Under the pieces are notes generated by a model. That model was not told the origin of the DNA, did not search any database, and saw only the letters and a program-made list of their open reading frames with translations. Below, in pieces: positions 54,200 through 63,113 of a stretch of 64,000 bases of DNA. Every line of letters starts with the position of its first letter. Position 1 is the stretch's first letter. Source of the DNA: Acidobacteriota bacterium. GTDB lineage: Bacteria > Acidobacteriota > Vicinamibacteria > Vicinamibacterales > CAVVIG01. The DNA is taken from the NCBI GenBank assembly GCA_020850715.1, contig JADZED010000049.1:67693-131692 (forward strand), given 5' to 3'. The position numbers were made by a program, and so were the translations under genes.

Positions 54200-54802
54200 T
54201 CAGCGCCGCGCGCCGACGCGCGCATGTGCGTCGCGAACCGCGTCGATGATCCGCTCGGCCAGCGCCGCCCGCGGCAAAGGCTCGGACTCGGCGGACGCGC
54301 TCGCCAGGCCGTAGGTCCGGATGATGCGCACCAGGCGCCAGGGCGCCAGCGCCGAGAGGCGCCGCCGCAGCACCGGCTCGCCTTCGCGCTCGAAGATCTC
54401 GAACGGATCGAGCGCCGCCTGCTGCGCCGCTGCGAATCCGGAGGCCACGCGAGAGGCCGGCGCCGGAGCCTCGAATGCCGGCGGCACCGGATCCCGCGGG
54501 TGGAGGAGCGCACCCGGCCTCAACGCCCGATCGAGCGCGCCTTCCAGATAGATCGGCGTCAATCCGGTGGCCCAGTACACGGCGTCGCGGCGATTCGGCT
54601 GCATCGTCTCCCTCGTCGTCCGCAGCGCGAGGCCGCCGCCGAGCGGCGCGAACTCGATCCAGCATTGCCAGGCGCGACCATCGGATGCGGGCGCCGCGCA
54701 GGCGCGGACGCGGTAGCGCGTCCCCCGATCGTCGGCAACGGACTTGGGGAACTCGGCCAGCACTTCAGCCATGGGTCGGCCCTGGTGCAAGACGATCGCC
54801 AT
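54200..54802 (-). CDS. Hypothetical protein
   Basis: About 200 aa from the ATG 54800-54802; a second in-frame ATG ten codons later (54770-54772) is an equally good start. The N-terminal half has VADDRGTRYRVRACAAP and WQCWIEFAPLGGGLALRTTRETMQPNRRDAVYWATGL, a beta-rich module seen with two-component or stress genes but not named. The C-terminal half is helical: AALDPFEIFEREGEPVLRRRLSALAPWRLVRII. No function is suggested. It is divergent from the ABC transporter gene. Confidence 0.6.
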   Translation of the reverse strand: MAIVLHQGRPMAEVLAEFPKSVADDRGTRYRVRACAAPASDGRAWQCWIEFAPLGGGLALRTTRETMQPNRRDAVYWATGLTPIYLEGALDRALRPGALLHPRDPVPPAFEAPAPASRVASGFAAAQQAALDPFEIFEREGEPVLRRRLSALAPWRLVRIIRTYGLASASAESEPLPRAALAERIIDAVRDAHARVGARR

Positions 54803-54962
54803 GTTTGCGGGCGCTGGCGCGGACTGATGACGCCTGTGCGATCGGTAGAGGTTCACCCGGCCGCCGTGGCATGGGCACACGGCACCGGTCGCGCCTTGCG
54901 GCTGCCCGCGGGGCGCGGCAGACAGCGGCATGAACCCGGCGGATGATAGCATCGGTCTTCTG

Positions 54963-55772
54963 ATGCGTTCGCCGCGGCCGCCTGCCATCTCGACCGTCGA
55001 TCTGACCCGCCGGTTCGACACCGTTCTCGCCGTCGATCGCGTCAACCTCTCGGTCGACGCCGGCACGATCTTCGGCCTGCTCGGCCCCAACGGCGCCGGG
55101 AAATCGACCACGATCAAGATGCTGACGACGCTGCTGCCCCCGTCATCGGGGAGCGCGCAGGTCGCCGGGGCCGACATCAGACGCCAGCCGCGCGTCGTGC
55201 GCGGCGCCATCGGCTACGTCCCGCAGCTCGTCTCCGCCGACGGCGGCCTCACCGGCGTGGAGAACATGGCGCTATCGGCCGCCCTCTACGACATCCCGCT
55301 GCGCGCGCGCGGCGCCCGCATCCGCGAGTCGCTCGCCTTCATGGGGCTGGCGGAGGCCGCCCACCAGCTCGTCCGCACCTACTCGGGCGGCATGGTCCGG
55401 CGGCTCGAGATCGCGCAGGGTCTGCTTCATCGGCCGGCCGTGCTGTTTCTCGACGAACCGACGATCGGCCTCGACCCGATCGCGCGGCACGCCGTGTGGG
55501 ACCGCCTGCAGGAGACGCGCCGGCGATTCGACACGACGGTGCTCATTACGACGCACGACATGGAGGAAGCCGACGTCTTGTGCGACCGGCTCGCGATCAT
55601 GCATCGCGGCCAGGTGGTCGTCGCCGGGACGCCGTCCGAGCTCAAGGAGCGCACCGGCGCCGGCGCGTCGCTCGGCGACGTGTTCTCCGCGTTCGCCGGC
55701 GCCACGATTGCCAATGAAGGATCCTTCGGTGATATCGCCCGCACGCGGCGCACGGCCAGCCGTCTCGGTTGA
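54963..55772 (+). CDS. ABC transporter ATPase, DrrA-like
   Basis: A 269-aa ATPase from the ATG at 54963; an ATG 11 codons earlier is in frame. Walker A is GPNGAGKSTTIKML, the signature YSGGMVRRLEIAQGL, and Walker B VLFLDEPTIGLDP with ITTHDMEEADVLCDRL (switch His). This is the DrrA/NodI branch that exports drugs or polyketides with an ABC-2 permease, which follows directly. TAGCAT ten bases before the ATG and no Shine-Dalgarno make a leaderless start possible. Substrate unknown. Confidence 0.9.
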   Translation: MRSPRPPAISTVDLTRRFDTVLAVDRVNLSVDAGTIFGLLGPNGAGKSTTIKMLTTLLPPSSGSAQVAGADIRRQPRVVRGAIGYVPQLVSADGGLTGVENMALSAALYDIPLRARGARIRESLAFMGLAEAAHQLVRTYSGGMVRRLEIAQGLLHRPAVLFLDEPTIGLDPIARHAVWDRLQETRRRFDTTVLITTHDMEEADVLCDRLAIMHRGQVVVAGTPSELKERTGAGASLGDVFSAFAGATIANEGSFGDIARTRRTASRLG

Positions 55773-56562
55773 GGAGGCGCCGGGCGCGTCGCCCCTCGGC
55801 TTTGTCCGCCATGCGGCAGCAGTCGCGATGGCCGACCTGCGCAAGCTGCGCCGGGATCCGACCGAAATGTTCACCCGCGCGGTGCAACCGCTGCTCTGGT
55901 TCCTCGTCTTCGGCCAGGTGTTCACGCGGACGCGCGTCATTCCAACGGGCGATTTGTCCTACCTGGAATTCATGGCGCCGGGCATTCTCGCGCAGAGCGT
56001 CCTGTTTGCCGCGATCTTCTACGGGATCGCGGTCATCTGGGAGCGCGACCTCGGCATCGTCCACAAGATGCTGGTGTCGCCGGCCTCGCGCGCCTCGTTG
56101 GTGGTCGGCAAGGCGCTCGCGGCCGGCGCGCGCGGACTCGTCCAGGGGGCGATGGTGGCCGCGATTGCACTGCTCGCCGGCGTGCCGCTCCGCGCCGGTC
56201 TGCTGCCGGTCGCCGGCCTGACCGCGGCGGTGCTGCTCGGCTCGGCCCTGTTCGCCACCTTCTCCCTGGTGATCGCCTGCATCGTGAAGACGCGGGAGCG
56301 TTTCATGGGCATCGGGCAGGTGCTGACGATGCCGATGTTCTTTGCGAGCAACGCGATCTACCCGCTCGACATGATGCCGTCGTGGCTTCGGGCGGTGGCG
56401 CGCGTGAACCCGCTGACCTATCTGGTCGACGCGCTCCGCACGCTGATGCTCGCCGGCGCGCCGCCGGTGATGGGTCTCGCGCTCGACTTCGCCGTGCTCG
56501 CGAGCGTCACGTCCGCCCTTGTGCTGCTCGCCGCGCGGCTGTACCCCGGTCTCGCCCGCTGA
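55714..56562 (+). CDS. ABC-2 type transporter permease (DrrB-like)
   Basis: A 282-aa permease with six hydrophobic segments. The ABC-2 family region includes FTRAVQPLLWFLVFGQVF, FMAPGILAQSVLFAAIFYG and MFFASNAIYPLDMMPSWLR, the last being the conserved loop before the final helices. The start is uncertain: the ATG at 55714 overlaps the ATPase gene by 59 bases, and GAGGAGG lies at the ATPase stop (55770-55776), which could favour a later start such as the one at MADLRKL. With the ATPase it forms a full half-size exporter pair. Confidence 0.88.
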   Translation: MKDPSVISPARGARPAVSVEEAPGASPLGFVRHAAAVAMADLRKLRRDPTEMFTRAVQPLLWFLVFGQVFTRTRVIPTGDLSYLEFMAPGILAQSVLFAAIFYGIAVIWERDLGIVHKMLVSPASRASLVVGKALAAGARGLVQGAMVAAIALLAGVPLRAGLLPVAGLTAAVLLGSALFATFSLVIACIVKTRERFMGIGQVLTMPMFFASNAIYPLDMMPSWLRAVARVNPLTYLVDALRTLMLAGAPPVMGLALDFAVLASVTSALVLLAARLYPGLAR

Positions 56563-56590
56563 GCCGCGCGGCGCCGCAGTCGATGCAGCG

Positions 56591-57151
56591 TCAGCGGCGC
56601 CGCCCCGCCATCGCGTGGCTGAAGACCTCGATCGCCTTCCGGCTGAACGCGGGGATGTCGGCCGGTTTGCGCGAGGTGACGAGCCCGTGATCTTCGACGA
56701 CCTCCTCGTCAACCCATGTCGCCCCCGCATTGGTCAGATCGGTTCGGAGCGACGACCAGGAGGTCAGGCGCCGCCCGCGCACTCCGCCCGCCTCGATGAG
56801 GGTCCAGGGTCCGTGGCAGATCGCGGCGATTGGCCGGCCCGACTCGACGAACGCCGAGACGAAGCGCACCGCCTGCTCGTCGATCCGGAGACGATCGGGG
56901 TTCATCACGCCCCCTGGCAGCAACAGGCCGTCGTAATCGTCCGGCTTCGCCTGTCCGAGCGGGCGATCCACCTTCACCCGCTCGCCCCACTCGCCGTGGT
57001 TCCAACCTTTCACGGTTCCCGGCTGCGGCGAAATCACGTCGACGCGGGCGCCGGCGGCCTCCAGGGTGCGCTTCGGGTCGAGCAGTTCCGACTGTTCGAA
57101 GCCGCTGGCGACCAGCGCCGCGATTCTGAGTCCGGCCAGATCTGCAGCCAT
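56591..57151 (-). CDS. DJ-1/PfpI-family protein
   Basis: A 186-aa protein of the class I glutamine-amidotransferase-like fold. The nucleophile Cys112 lies in [15 protein letters not shown]; a glutamate in [10 protein letters not shown] is the acidic partner. [14 protein letters not shown] is the typical PfpI loop. Family members act as glyoxalases, deglycases or proteases, and the role here is not set. A strong AGGAGG sits eight bases before the ATG 57149-57151. It is divergent from the sigma factor gene. Confidence 0.92.
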   Translation of the reverse strand: MAADLAGLRIAALVASGFEQSELLDPKRTLEAAGARVDVISPQPGTVKGWNHGEWGERVKVDRPLGQAKPDDYDGLLLPGGVMNPDRLRIDEQAVRFVSAFVESGRPIAAICHGPWTLIEAGGVRGRRLTSWSSLRTDLTNAGATWVDEEVVEDHGLVTSRKPADIPAFSRKAIEVFSHAMAGRRR

Positions 57152-57224
57152 GAGGTTCCTCCTGAGGTGCGTGGGCGTCGGGCAATGTCCTTGCACCGGC
57201 ATTCAGCAAGACACGGACCATCAC

Positions 57225-58805
57225 ATGCCGAGGAGAAGCCACCCCACCGAACCTCTCGTCGACTGGCACGAACCCGAGCCGAACGCGCACGTGCTCGACT
57301 GGCGCGAGCGCGCCCACGAATTCGGACTGGTGCCGGTCGACGAGCACGAGCCGATCGGCGCGCCCCTGGTCGAGCCGGCCGGCCGGCTGCTCCATGAGGA
57401 GGAGCCGGAAGCATTCGAGGAACAGGCCCTTGATCGCGGCACGCCGCTCGACGCCGAAGAGGTGGAGGAGGAGCCGGATGAAGGCCTGCCGCACGAAGAC
57501 GTCGACCTCGTGCGCATGTACCTCCGGCACATCGGCCGGCACAAGCTGCTCAAGGCGCGCGACGAGCAGGACATCGGCCGCCGCATCGAGATCGCCCGCG
57601 GCGATCTGCTCGCCGCGCTCGGCGCCATCCCGGCCGCGCGTGCCACCGTGCTCGCGCTCGCCGATGCCGTCCGTCGCGGCGAGACGCCGGCGGCCGAGCT
57701 GATCCTTCTCCCCGATGGCGGCGAGCTGAAGCCCGACAAGGTCGCCCCGGTGCTGCGGGTGCTCGCACGCGTTCGGCGGTTCGAACGACAGGTGGACCAG
57801 CAGCGGCGCCGGCTCGAGGATCGCCGATCGAGCGTCCAGACCCGGGCGCGCGCGGCTGCGGAGGTCGAGCGGCTGCTCGACACGATCGGCGCGGCGGTTC
57901 ACGACCTGCCCATCCGTCCGGCGCTCGCCGACCAGGTGGTGCGCGAACTGAACCGCCTCGAGCAGGAGATCGAAGCAGCGGAGCGGATCGAGGTCGGGAC
58001 GGAGCGCACGCAGCGGCTGAGCGATCTCGAGGATCGCGCCGGCCTCGCGCGCTGGAGCTTCAAGGCGCGCCTCGAGCGCGTGCGCGCGTGCCAGCTCGGG
58101 CTCGACGAGGCCAAGCGCCAGCTCATCGAACCGAATCTCCGGCTCGTGGTCTCGATCGCGAAGCGGTACCTGAATCGGGGGCTCTCGCTCCTCGATCTCA
58201 TCCAGGAAGGCAACATCGGCCTGATGAAGGCGGTCGACCGCTTCCAGTACCGGCGAGGCTTCAAGTTCTCCACCTATGCCACCTGGTGGATCCGCCAGCA
58301 GATCGGGCGCGCCGTGGCCGACTACGGCCGTACCATCCGTCTGCCCGTCCATGTCGTCGAATCGCTCCACAAGCTCACCCGCGCCCGCGGCGATCTCCTG
58401 AAGGAGCTCGATCGGGAGCCGCGCACCGACGAGCTCGCCGCCCGCCTCGGCATGACCATCGGCAAGATCGAGCTGCTGATCGACGCCGCCAAGCACCCCG
58501 CGTCGCTGGAGATGCCGGTCGGCAAGAACGAAGACACGCCGCTCGCGCACGTGGTCCGGGATCCCGCCGCCTCGCCCGAGGAAGACGCCATGCGCGGCGA
58601 GCTCGCCGAGCAGGTCGAGCGGGCGATGGACCCGCTGACCGAGCGCGAGCGCGAGGTCCTCCGCCTCCGCTACGGGCTCGGCACCGATCGCGAGCTCACG
58701 CTCGAGGAAATCGGCCGCCGGCTGTCGCTGACGCGCGAGCGCGTGCGCCAGATCGAGGTGAAGGCGATGGCCAAGCTGCGTGCAGCCCGCGGACACGCGG
58801 CCTGA
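57225..58805 (+). CDS. RNA polymerase sigma factor, RpoD/SigA family
   Basis: A 526-aa sigma-70 factor. After an acidic N-terminal region ([30 protein letters not shown]) comes region 1.2 ([18 protein letters not shown]), then a non-conserved insertion of about 180 residues as in E. coli RpoD. Region 2 has [36 protein letters not shown] and [26 protein letters not shown]; region 3 [14 protein letters not shown]; region 4 [15 protein letters not shown] and [21 protein letters not shown]. The full set of regions fits a primary or primary-like (group 1/2) factor. Starting at the ATG 57225 avoids the divergent gene's region. Confidence 0.93.
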   Translation: MPRRSHPTEPLVDWHEPEPNAHVLDWRERAHEFGLVPVDEHEPIGAPLVEPAGRLLHEEEPEAFEEQALDRGTPLDAEEVEEEPDEGLPHEDVDLVRMYLRHIGRHKLLKARDEQDIGRRIEIARGDLLAALGAIPAARATVLALADAVRRGETPAAELILLPDGGELKPDKVAPVLRVLARVRRFERQVDQQRRRLEDRRSSVQTRARAAAEVERLLDTIGAAVHDLPIRPALADQVVRELNRLEQEIEAAERIEVGTERTQRLSDLEDRAGLARWSFKARLERVRACQLGLDEAKRQLIEPNLRLVVSIAKRYLNRGLSLLDLIQEGNIGLMKAVDRFQYRRGFKFSTYATWWIRQQIGRAVADYGRTIRLPVHVVESLHKLTRARGDLLKELDREPRTDELAARLGMTIGKIELLIDAAKHPASLEMPVGKNEDTPLAHVVRDPAASPEEDAMRGELAEQVERAMDPLTEREREVLRLRYGLGTDRELTLEEIGRRLSLTRERVRQIEVKAMAKLRAARGHAA

Positions 58806-58893
58806 CCGGCGTTGCGGGCGAGCTGGCTGGTGCGGTCGCCGGCCCTGCATGCGCGGCACGCATCCTGAACGGACTTGACCAGGCAGGTGATCC

Positions 58894-60021
58894 ATGAGAG
58901 CGACGATCCCCCTGGGACGATGGTTCGGGATTCCGGTCGGGCTGCACTACAGCTGGTTCATCATCGCCTGGCTGATCACCGTGTCGCTGGCGAGCCAGTT
59001 CGCCATCCTCAACGACGCCTGGTCCCGCCAGACGGTGTGGCTCCTGGCGCTCGTCACGGCGCTGCTCTTCTTCGTCGGCCTGCTCCTGCACGAGCTCGCG
59101 CACTCGACCGTCGCGCGGGCTGAAGGCATCCGTGTACGCGGCATCACCTTGTTCGCTCTCGGCGGCGTATCGCAGATCGAGGAGGACGCCGCCACGCCGG
59201 GACGTGAATTCTGGATGGCAATCGTGGGACCGCTCTCCAGCATCGTCATCGGGCTGCTCTGCCTCGCCGGCGCGCGTGGCAGCGGCTGGACCGGACCGAT
59301 GCCGCCGACCGGCCTGGCGGCCGTCCTCGGCTGGCTCGCCTACATCAACATCGCGCTCGGCGTCTTCAACCTGATTCCCGGCTTTCCGCTCGACGGCGGG
59401 CGCGTCCTGCGCTCGATTGTCTGGGCCGTCACGCGCAGCAAGGAGCGGGCCACGCAGATTGCCGCACGCATCGGACAGGGGGTCGCCTTCGTGCTCATCG
59501 GATTCGGCCTCCTCGCCCTCCTCTTTCGCGGCGATTTCGGCGGACTCTGGATCGCGTTCATCGGCTGGTTCCTGCTCGAAGCGTCGGGCGCCTCGTATGC
59601 CCAGGTGCAGCTTTCGACAACGCTGCAGGGCGTACGCGTGGGCGAGGTGATGGCGCGCCAGTGCGCGACCGTCGAGGCCGGGACGACGGTGCAGCGCTTC
59701 GTCAACGATCAGCTCCTGCGCGTCGTCGCGCACTGCTTCGCGGTGAGCCGCGGCGATCGTATCGTCGGGCTCATCGGGAGCGACGATGTGAAGCGGATCG
59801 ACCGCGCGCAGTGGGATCGGACGACCGTTGCCGACGCGATGCGGCCCATCGACACGCTCCATCCGGTGACGCCAGACGTCCCGGCCGGCGACGCGCTGGC
59901 GCTGATGGCGCGCGAGAACGTCAACCAGCTCCCGGTCATTTCCGACGGACACCTCCAAGGCGTGGTGACGCGGTCGTATCTGGTGCAGCTGCTGCACACC
60001 CGGCGCGAGCTTCGGGCCTGA
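58894..60021 (+). CDS. Site-2-protease-like M50 metalloprotease with CBS domains
   Basis: A 375-aa membrane protease. Six or so membrane segments; zinc motif HELAH at 66-70 (LLLHELAHSTVA) and the second ligand aspartate in NLIPGFPLDGGRVLRS. The C-terminal third (about 240-375) carries two CBS-type repeats (VGEVMARQCATVEAGTTVQRF and VADAMRPIDTLHPVTPDVPAG), which bind adenosine ligands. It starts after AGGTGATCC, 88 bases after the sigma factor gene. Regulated intramembrane proteolysis is the family role; the substrate here is unknown. Confidence 0.92.
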   Translation: MRATIPLGRWFGIPVGLHYSWFIIAWLITVSLASQFAILNDAWSRQTVWLLALVTALLFFVGLLLHELAHSTVARAEGIRVRGITLFALGGVSQIEEDAATPGREFWMAIVGPLSSIVIGLLCLAGARGSGWTGPMPPTGLAAVLGWLAYINIALGVFNLIPGFPLDGGRVLRSIVWAVTRSKERATQIAARIGQGVAFVLIGFGLLALLFRGDFGGLWIAFIGWFLLEASGASYAQVQLSTTLQGVRVGEVMARQCATVEAGTTVQRFVNDQLLRVVAHCFAVSRGDRIVGLIGSDDVKRIDRAQWDRTTVADAMRPIDTLHPVTPDVPAGDALALMARENVNQLPVISDGHLQGVVTRSYLVQLLHTRRELRA

Positions 60022-60051
60022 GCGGATGGGACCACTCGCCCATTTCATTCT

Positions 60052-60083
60052 TTGACAGGCATCTGCCTCACGTCGCATATACT
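60052..60083 (+). promoter_or_regulatory. Promoter-like TTGACA/TATACT before the broken ArsR gene
   Basis: Consensus TTGACA (60052-60057) and TATACT (60078-60083) are separated by 20 bases; an alternative CATATA (60076-60081) gives 18. The ArsR start follows only five bases after TATACT. Confidence 0.4.
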
Positions 60084-60088
60084 CGCGC

Positions 60089-60466
60089 GTGGCGAACCTC
60101 TTCGGCGCCGGCGATTCCCGGCCTCCTCGCCGCGTCCGCGCGGTCGGCGGGCGACATCGAGCGCCGGCGCTGGATGCCGCAGCCGACGGCCTCCCGGCCC
60201 CTGCCCGTGGTGCTGCGCAAGGCCGGCCTCGTCGAGTCGGTCGCCGGTGCGCGCAGCGTCGGGTCAACCAGTTGAGGCCGAAACCGCTCCGGGAGCTGGA
60301 GACCTGGCTCCGCCCGTTCAGCCGGCCCTGGTCCGCGCGCCTCGACGCGCTCGAGCGCCATCTCGATCGGACCAATCGCATCTCGGCGAACGCCGACGGC
60401 CGCAACGGCCGGGAGGACGCGATGATCGCTTGCCGGCAGCTCGCGCCGGCTGGCACGCAGGCGTGA
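60089..60466 (+). pseudogene. Frameshifted ArsR-family regulator
   Basis: The first frame starts VANLFGA like many ArsR proteins. Sequence then continues in a second frame with LLAASARSAGDIERRRW, MPQPTASRPLPVVLRKAGLVESVAGA, the winged helix, and returns to the first frame with RRVNQLRPKPLRELETWL, RPFSRPWSARLDALERHLDR, the usual C-terminus of ArsR proteins that sit with SRPBCC and DUF1801 genes. So at least two frameshifts (about 60110 and 60255) break it, and a few N-terminal codons seem missing. A DUF1801 gene follows as in the usual cluster; the expected SRPBCC gene is absent. Sequencing error could account for one shift, less easily for two. Confidence 0.65.
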
Positions 60467-60522
60467 AATGATGGCGAGCGCCGGACGCTCCTATCGCGTC
60501 AAGTGGCGGGCTGGAGGAGAAC

Positions 60523-61350
60523 ATGAAGGACCCTGGCGCGAGCCGGCGCGGTTCGCCCCCGGCGCTCATCTCGAAACGCATCGCCGAGCTCGGCGACTGG
60601 CGCGGGAAGACGCTCGCCCGGGTGCGCGCGCTCATCGAGAGCGCGGATCCGGACATCGTCGAGGAATGGAAATGGGTGAAGCCGACGAATCCAGGCACGC
60701 CGGTCTGGTCGCACGATGGCATCATCTGCACCGGCGAGTCGTATAAGAGCGTCGTGAAGCTGACCTTCGCGAAGGGCGCAGCCTTGAAGGATCCGTCGCA
60801 TCTGTTCAATGCGAGCCTCGACGGGCGCGTGCGCCGCGCGATCGACATCCGCGAAGGAGAAGATGTCGATGAGATCGGGTTCAAGGCGCTCGTCCGCCAG
60901 GCGGTCGCCCTCAATACCGCCAGCGGCGCGGGCGCTCGACGCAGGCGGACGCCGGCGCTTCTCTCGGGCGGCAATCCGCAGATAGCGAAAGCGGAGGGCG
61001 ATGCGCCCGTGCGAGCATATCTGGCAGCGATGCCCGGCTGGAAGCGGCGCGTTGGCAGCCGGCTCGACGCGCTCATCGTGCGGACCGTTCCCGGCGTGCG
61101 CAAGGCCGTCAAGTGGAACTCGCCGTTCTACGGCGCCGGCGGCCAGGGCTGGTTCCTCAACTTCCATTGCTTCGCAAAGTACGTCAAGGTGGCGTTCTTC
61201 CGCGGGGCGTCGCTGCGCCCGCTCCCGCCGGGCGTCTCGAAGCAAGAAAACGTGCGGTATCTCGACATCCGCAAGGACGACCGCCTCGACGAGACGCAGA
61301 TCGCGGAATGGATCCGTCAGGCGGCCGCGCTCCCTGGCTGGACGCCATGA
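60523..61350 (+). CDS. Tandem DUF1801 (YdhG-like) protein
   Basis: A 275-aa protein made of two DUF1801 domains. Domain one has IVEEWKWVKPTNPGTPVWSH and VKLTFAKGAALKDPSHLFN; domain two has VRKAVKWNSPFYGAGGQGW and VKVAFFRGASLRPLPPG. A linker around residue 140-160 joins them. DUF1801 proteins are small and usually single; tandem forms are known. Function is unknown, though neighbours are usually ArsR and SRPBCC genes. GGAGGAGAAC just before the ATG is an excellent Shine-Dalgarno. Confidence 0.88.
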   Translation: MKDPGASRRGSPPALISKRIAELGDWRGKTLARVRALIESADPDIVEEWKWVKPTNPGTPVWSHDGIICTGESYKSVVKLTFAKGAALKDPSHLFNASLDGRVRRAIDIREGEDVDEIGFKALVRQAVALNTASGAGARRRRTPALLSGGNPQIAKAEGDAPVRAYLAAMPGWKRRVGSRLDALIVRTVPGVRKAVKWNSPFYGAGGQGWFLNFHCFAKYVKVAFFRGASLRPLPPGVSKQENVRYLDIRKDDRLDETQIAEWIRQAAALPGWTP

Positions 61351-61480
61351 GAGCGTCGTTGGGGTCGCGACGCACGGGGCCGTCGCGCGGGCATTCAAGG
61401 CCCGCCGGCAGTCTGGCCGTGTCGTGCCGGCCGCCTGCGGCACCTCCAAGACCCGGCCGCGCAGAGCGCGCCGGTACGCG

Positions 61481-61984
61481 CTACGCGAAGCGCTGGTCGT
61501 CGGCCGAAGGGCCGTAGATTGCCGGCACCGGCTGTTCCAGCATGCGCAGGTAGACCGTGAGCTGCCCGCGGTGGTGTGCGAGGTGATTGAAGGTGTCGCG
61601 CAGGACGATGTGCCGGGGCGCGTCCATCACCACCTGCCCGTTCGCCTTCAGCCGCCAGTTGGTCGTGAACAGGAACTCGTCGCTGGTGGCCCGGAGCGCC
61701 TCGCGGGCCTTCGCAACGTGCCCATCGAGGGCAGCCGGGAGCTGTGCGATCGCGGGCTGCTGGTATTGCCCGCCGCCGGGCGGAGTGAGGTCCAGCTCGT
61801 CCTGGGCGAGGATCATGGCGACCCAGGACGGCATCGACGCGACCAGCCCCGCGAGCCTGGCCAGCCCCATCGACTTCGGGTGCGGCTTCCAGTCGTCGCG
61901 GTCGGAGGGCACTCGTTCGATCGCGCGGCGGGTGCGCGGGGCTTCGCGATCGAGTTCGGCGAGGAAGAGCTGGACGAGCGTCAT
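61481..61984 (-). CDS. DinB-like (DUF664/DfsB) metal-binding protein
   Basis: A 167-aa four-helix bundle protein. TLVQLFLAELDREAPRTRRAIE opens it, SMGLARLAGLVASMPSWVAMI is the second helix, and the metal-ligand histidines are in FNHLAHHRGQLTVYLRMLE. This fits the DinB/YfiT superfamily, which includes bacillithiol- and mycothiol-related transferases. The substrate is unknown. It is convergent with the DUF1801 gene, with about 130 bases between the ends. Confidence 0.88.
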   Translation of the reverse strand: MTLVQLFLAELDREAPRTRRAIERVPSDRDDWKPHPKSMGLARLAGLVASMPSWVAMILAQDELDLTPPGGGQYQQPAIAQLPAALDGHVAKAREALRATSDEFLFTTNWRLKANGQVVMDAPRHIVLRDTFNHLAHHRGQLTVYLRMLEQPVPAIYGPSADDQRFA

Positions 61985-62598
61985 GACGCAAGTCTACGCC
62001 ATCTGCTCTGGTCGAGCTGCACCTCGCCGCGCCATCGATCGGGCCGGCGCCTCGCCCATCGCACCTGCGGCGCGGCGGATCGCTCCCGGGCGTCGAGAAG
62101 GCCGAGGTGCCGATGCCGGTCGTTACAGGGCGTCGAAGGCATCGCGCAGGCAGGCGAGCACGGCCGCCGCCACGCTCAACCTGCCGATGAAACGGCCGCG
62201 GATGGACGACGAGATGAGGATGGCGCGCTCAGCGTGTCTGGGGAGCGCCGCGTCGAGCATCCGCCCACGCGGCCACTGCTACACGACCTGAGCTCACCCG
62301 CACCTTCTTGCCCGCCATCGAACAGCACCTGCGCAGCTCGCCGACCAGCGGCCCCGGCTCTGCCTCACTCGCCTCGAACGCGCGCCTCGGATGCCGGCCC
62401 CGGCATCTGACGCAGTCCGATCGATCCGTTCCGGCGGCCAACTCCTGCGCAATCGACCCTCGGACCGACAACCCATCCCGGCGGCGCCGCCTGTTTCGCG
62501 AGCACGGCCGCCGGAGCCGCGACGCTTCTCACCGAAGCTCATCGTGGCCGATTTCTCCTCCGAACGCCGCTGGTCGGTCCGATGATCCGTGCGGGGCG
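61985..62598. other. 614 bases without a clear gene
   Basis: I find no convincing protein gene. A minus-strand stretch from an ATG at 62258-62260 to a TAA at 62123-62125 encodes 45 residues with HAERAILISSS and LSVAAAVLACLRDAF, which looks more like the end of a real protein than a random frame. Upstream it is blocked by a stop, so it may be the last fragment of a decayed gene. The rest shows only high-GC shadow frames. Confidence 0.4.
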
Positions 62599-63066
62599 TT
62601 ATGGCGCCGGTGTGAGGCCATGGCGGCGCATGATTTCGGCCATCCTCGCTCGGTCCGGCGGTCCGCCGGCAGCCGCGTTGAGCACCGCGGCAGATTCGCG
62701 GAAGTACTGCGGCCCGATTGCAGCCGGCGTGACCGCGCAGAGGGCCTTGACCTCCTGGCCGCCCTGGTTGTCGAACCGGTGAACGGCACCGCGCGGGATG
62801 CAGAGCGCCTGCCCCGGCCCGACGTCGATCCGTTTGCCGTCGACGGTCCAGGTCAGCACGCCCTCAATGCCGTAGACCGTCTCGTCGTAGTGATCGTGAC
62901 TGTGCGCCGGCGCCGCCAGCCGCTGCGCGGCGGGGACCGCGAGCTCGAAGAGCGCGATGCTGCCGCTTGCGTCGTCGCCCGTGATCAGGAAGCGCACGGT
63001 GAGCGGCCCGAGGGAGATGGCCTCGTCGGAGGGATTGACGCGGACACCGGTCGCCTGCAATGCCAT
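62599..63066 (-). CDS. Cupin-domain protein
   Basis: A 155-aa single-domain cupin. PAHSHDHYDETVYGIEGVLTW contains the metal-binding His-His-Glu of motif 1; GPGQALCIPRGAVHRFDN is motif 2 with its histidine. The N-terminal strand part has LTVRFLITGDDASGS. GAGGAGG lies eight bases before the ATG 63064-63066. It is divergent from the MarR-family gene with 47 bases between, so it is probably that regulator's target. Enzymatic role unknown. Confidence 0.88.
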   Translation of the reverse strand: MALQATGVRVNPSDEAISLGPLTVRFLITGDDASGSIALFELAVPAAQRLAAPAHSHDHYDETVYGIEGVLTWTVDGKRIDVGPGQALCIPRGAVHRFDNQGGQEVKALCAVTPAAIGPQYFRESAAVLNAAAGGPPDRARMAEIMRRHGLTPAP

Positions 63067-63083
63067 CGCGAGCCTCCTCGAAG

Positions 63084-63108
63084 GTAAAGCGCGTTTACTT
63101 GTGTACAC
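63084..63108. promoter_or_regulatory. Candidate operator in the cupin/MarR divergent gap
   Basis: GTAAAGCGCGTTTAC (63084-63098) is an imperfect inverted repeat with perfect GTAAA/TTTAC arms. GTGTACAC (63101-63108) is a perfect 8-bp palindrome overlapping the likely -10 (TACACT) of the MarR gene. MarR proteins usually bind such sites between divergent genes. Confidence 0.5.
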
Positions 63109-63113
63109 TATGA

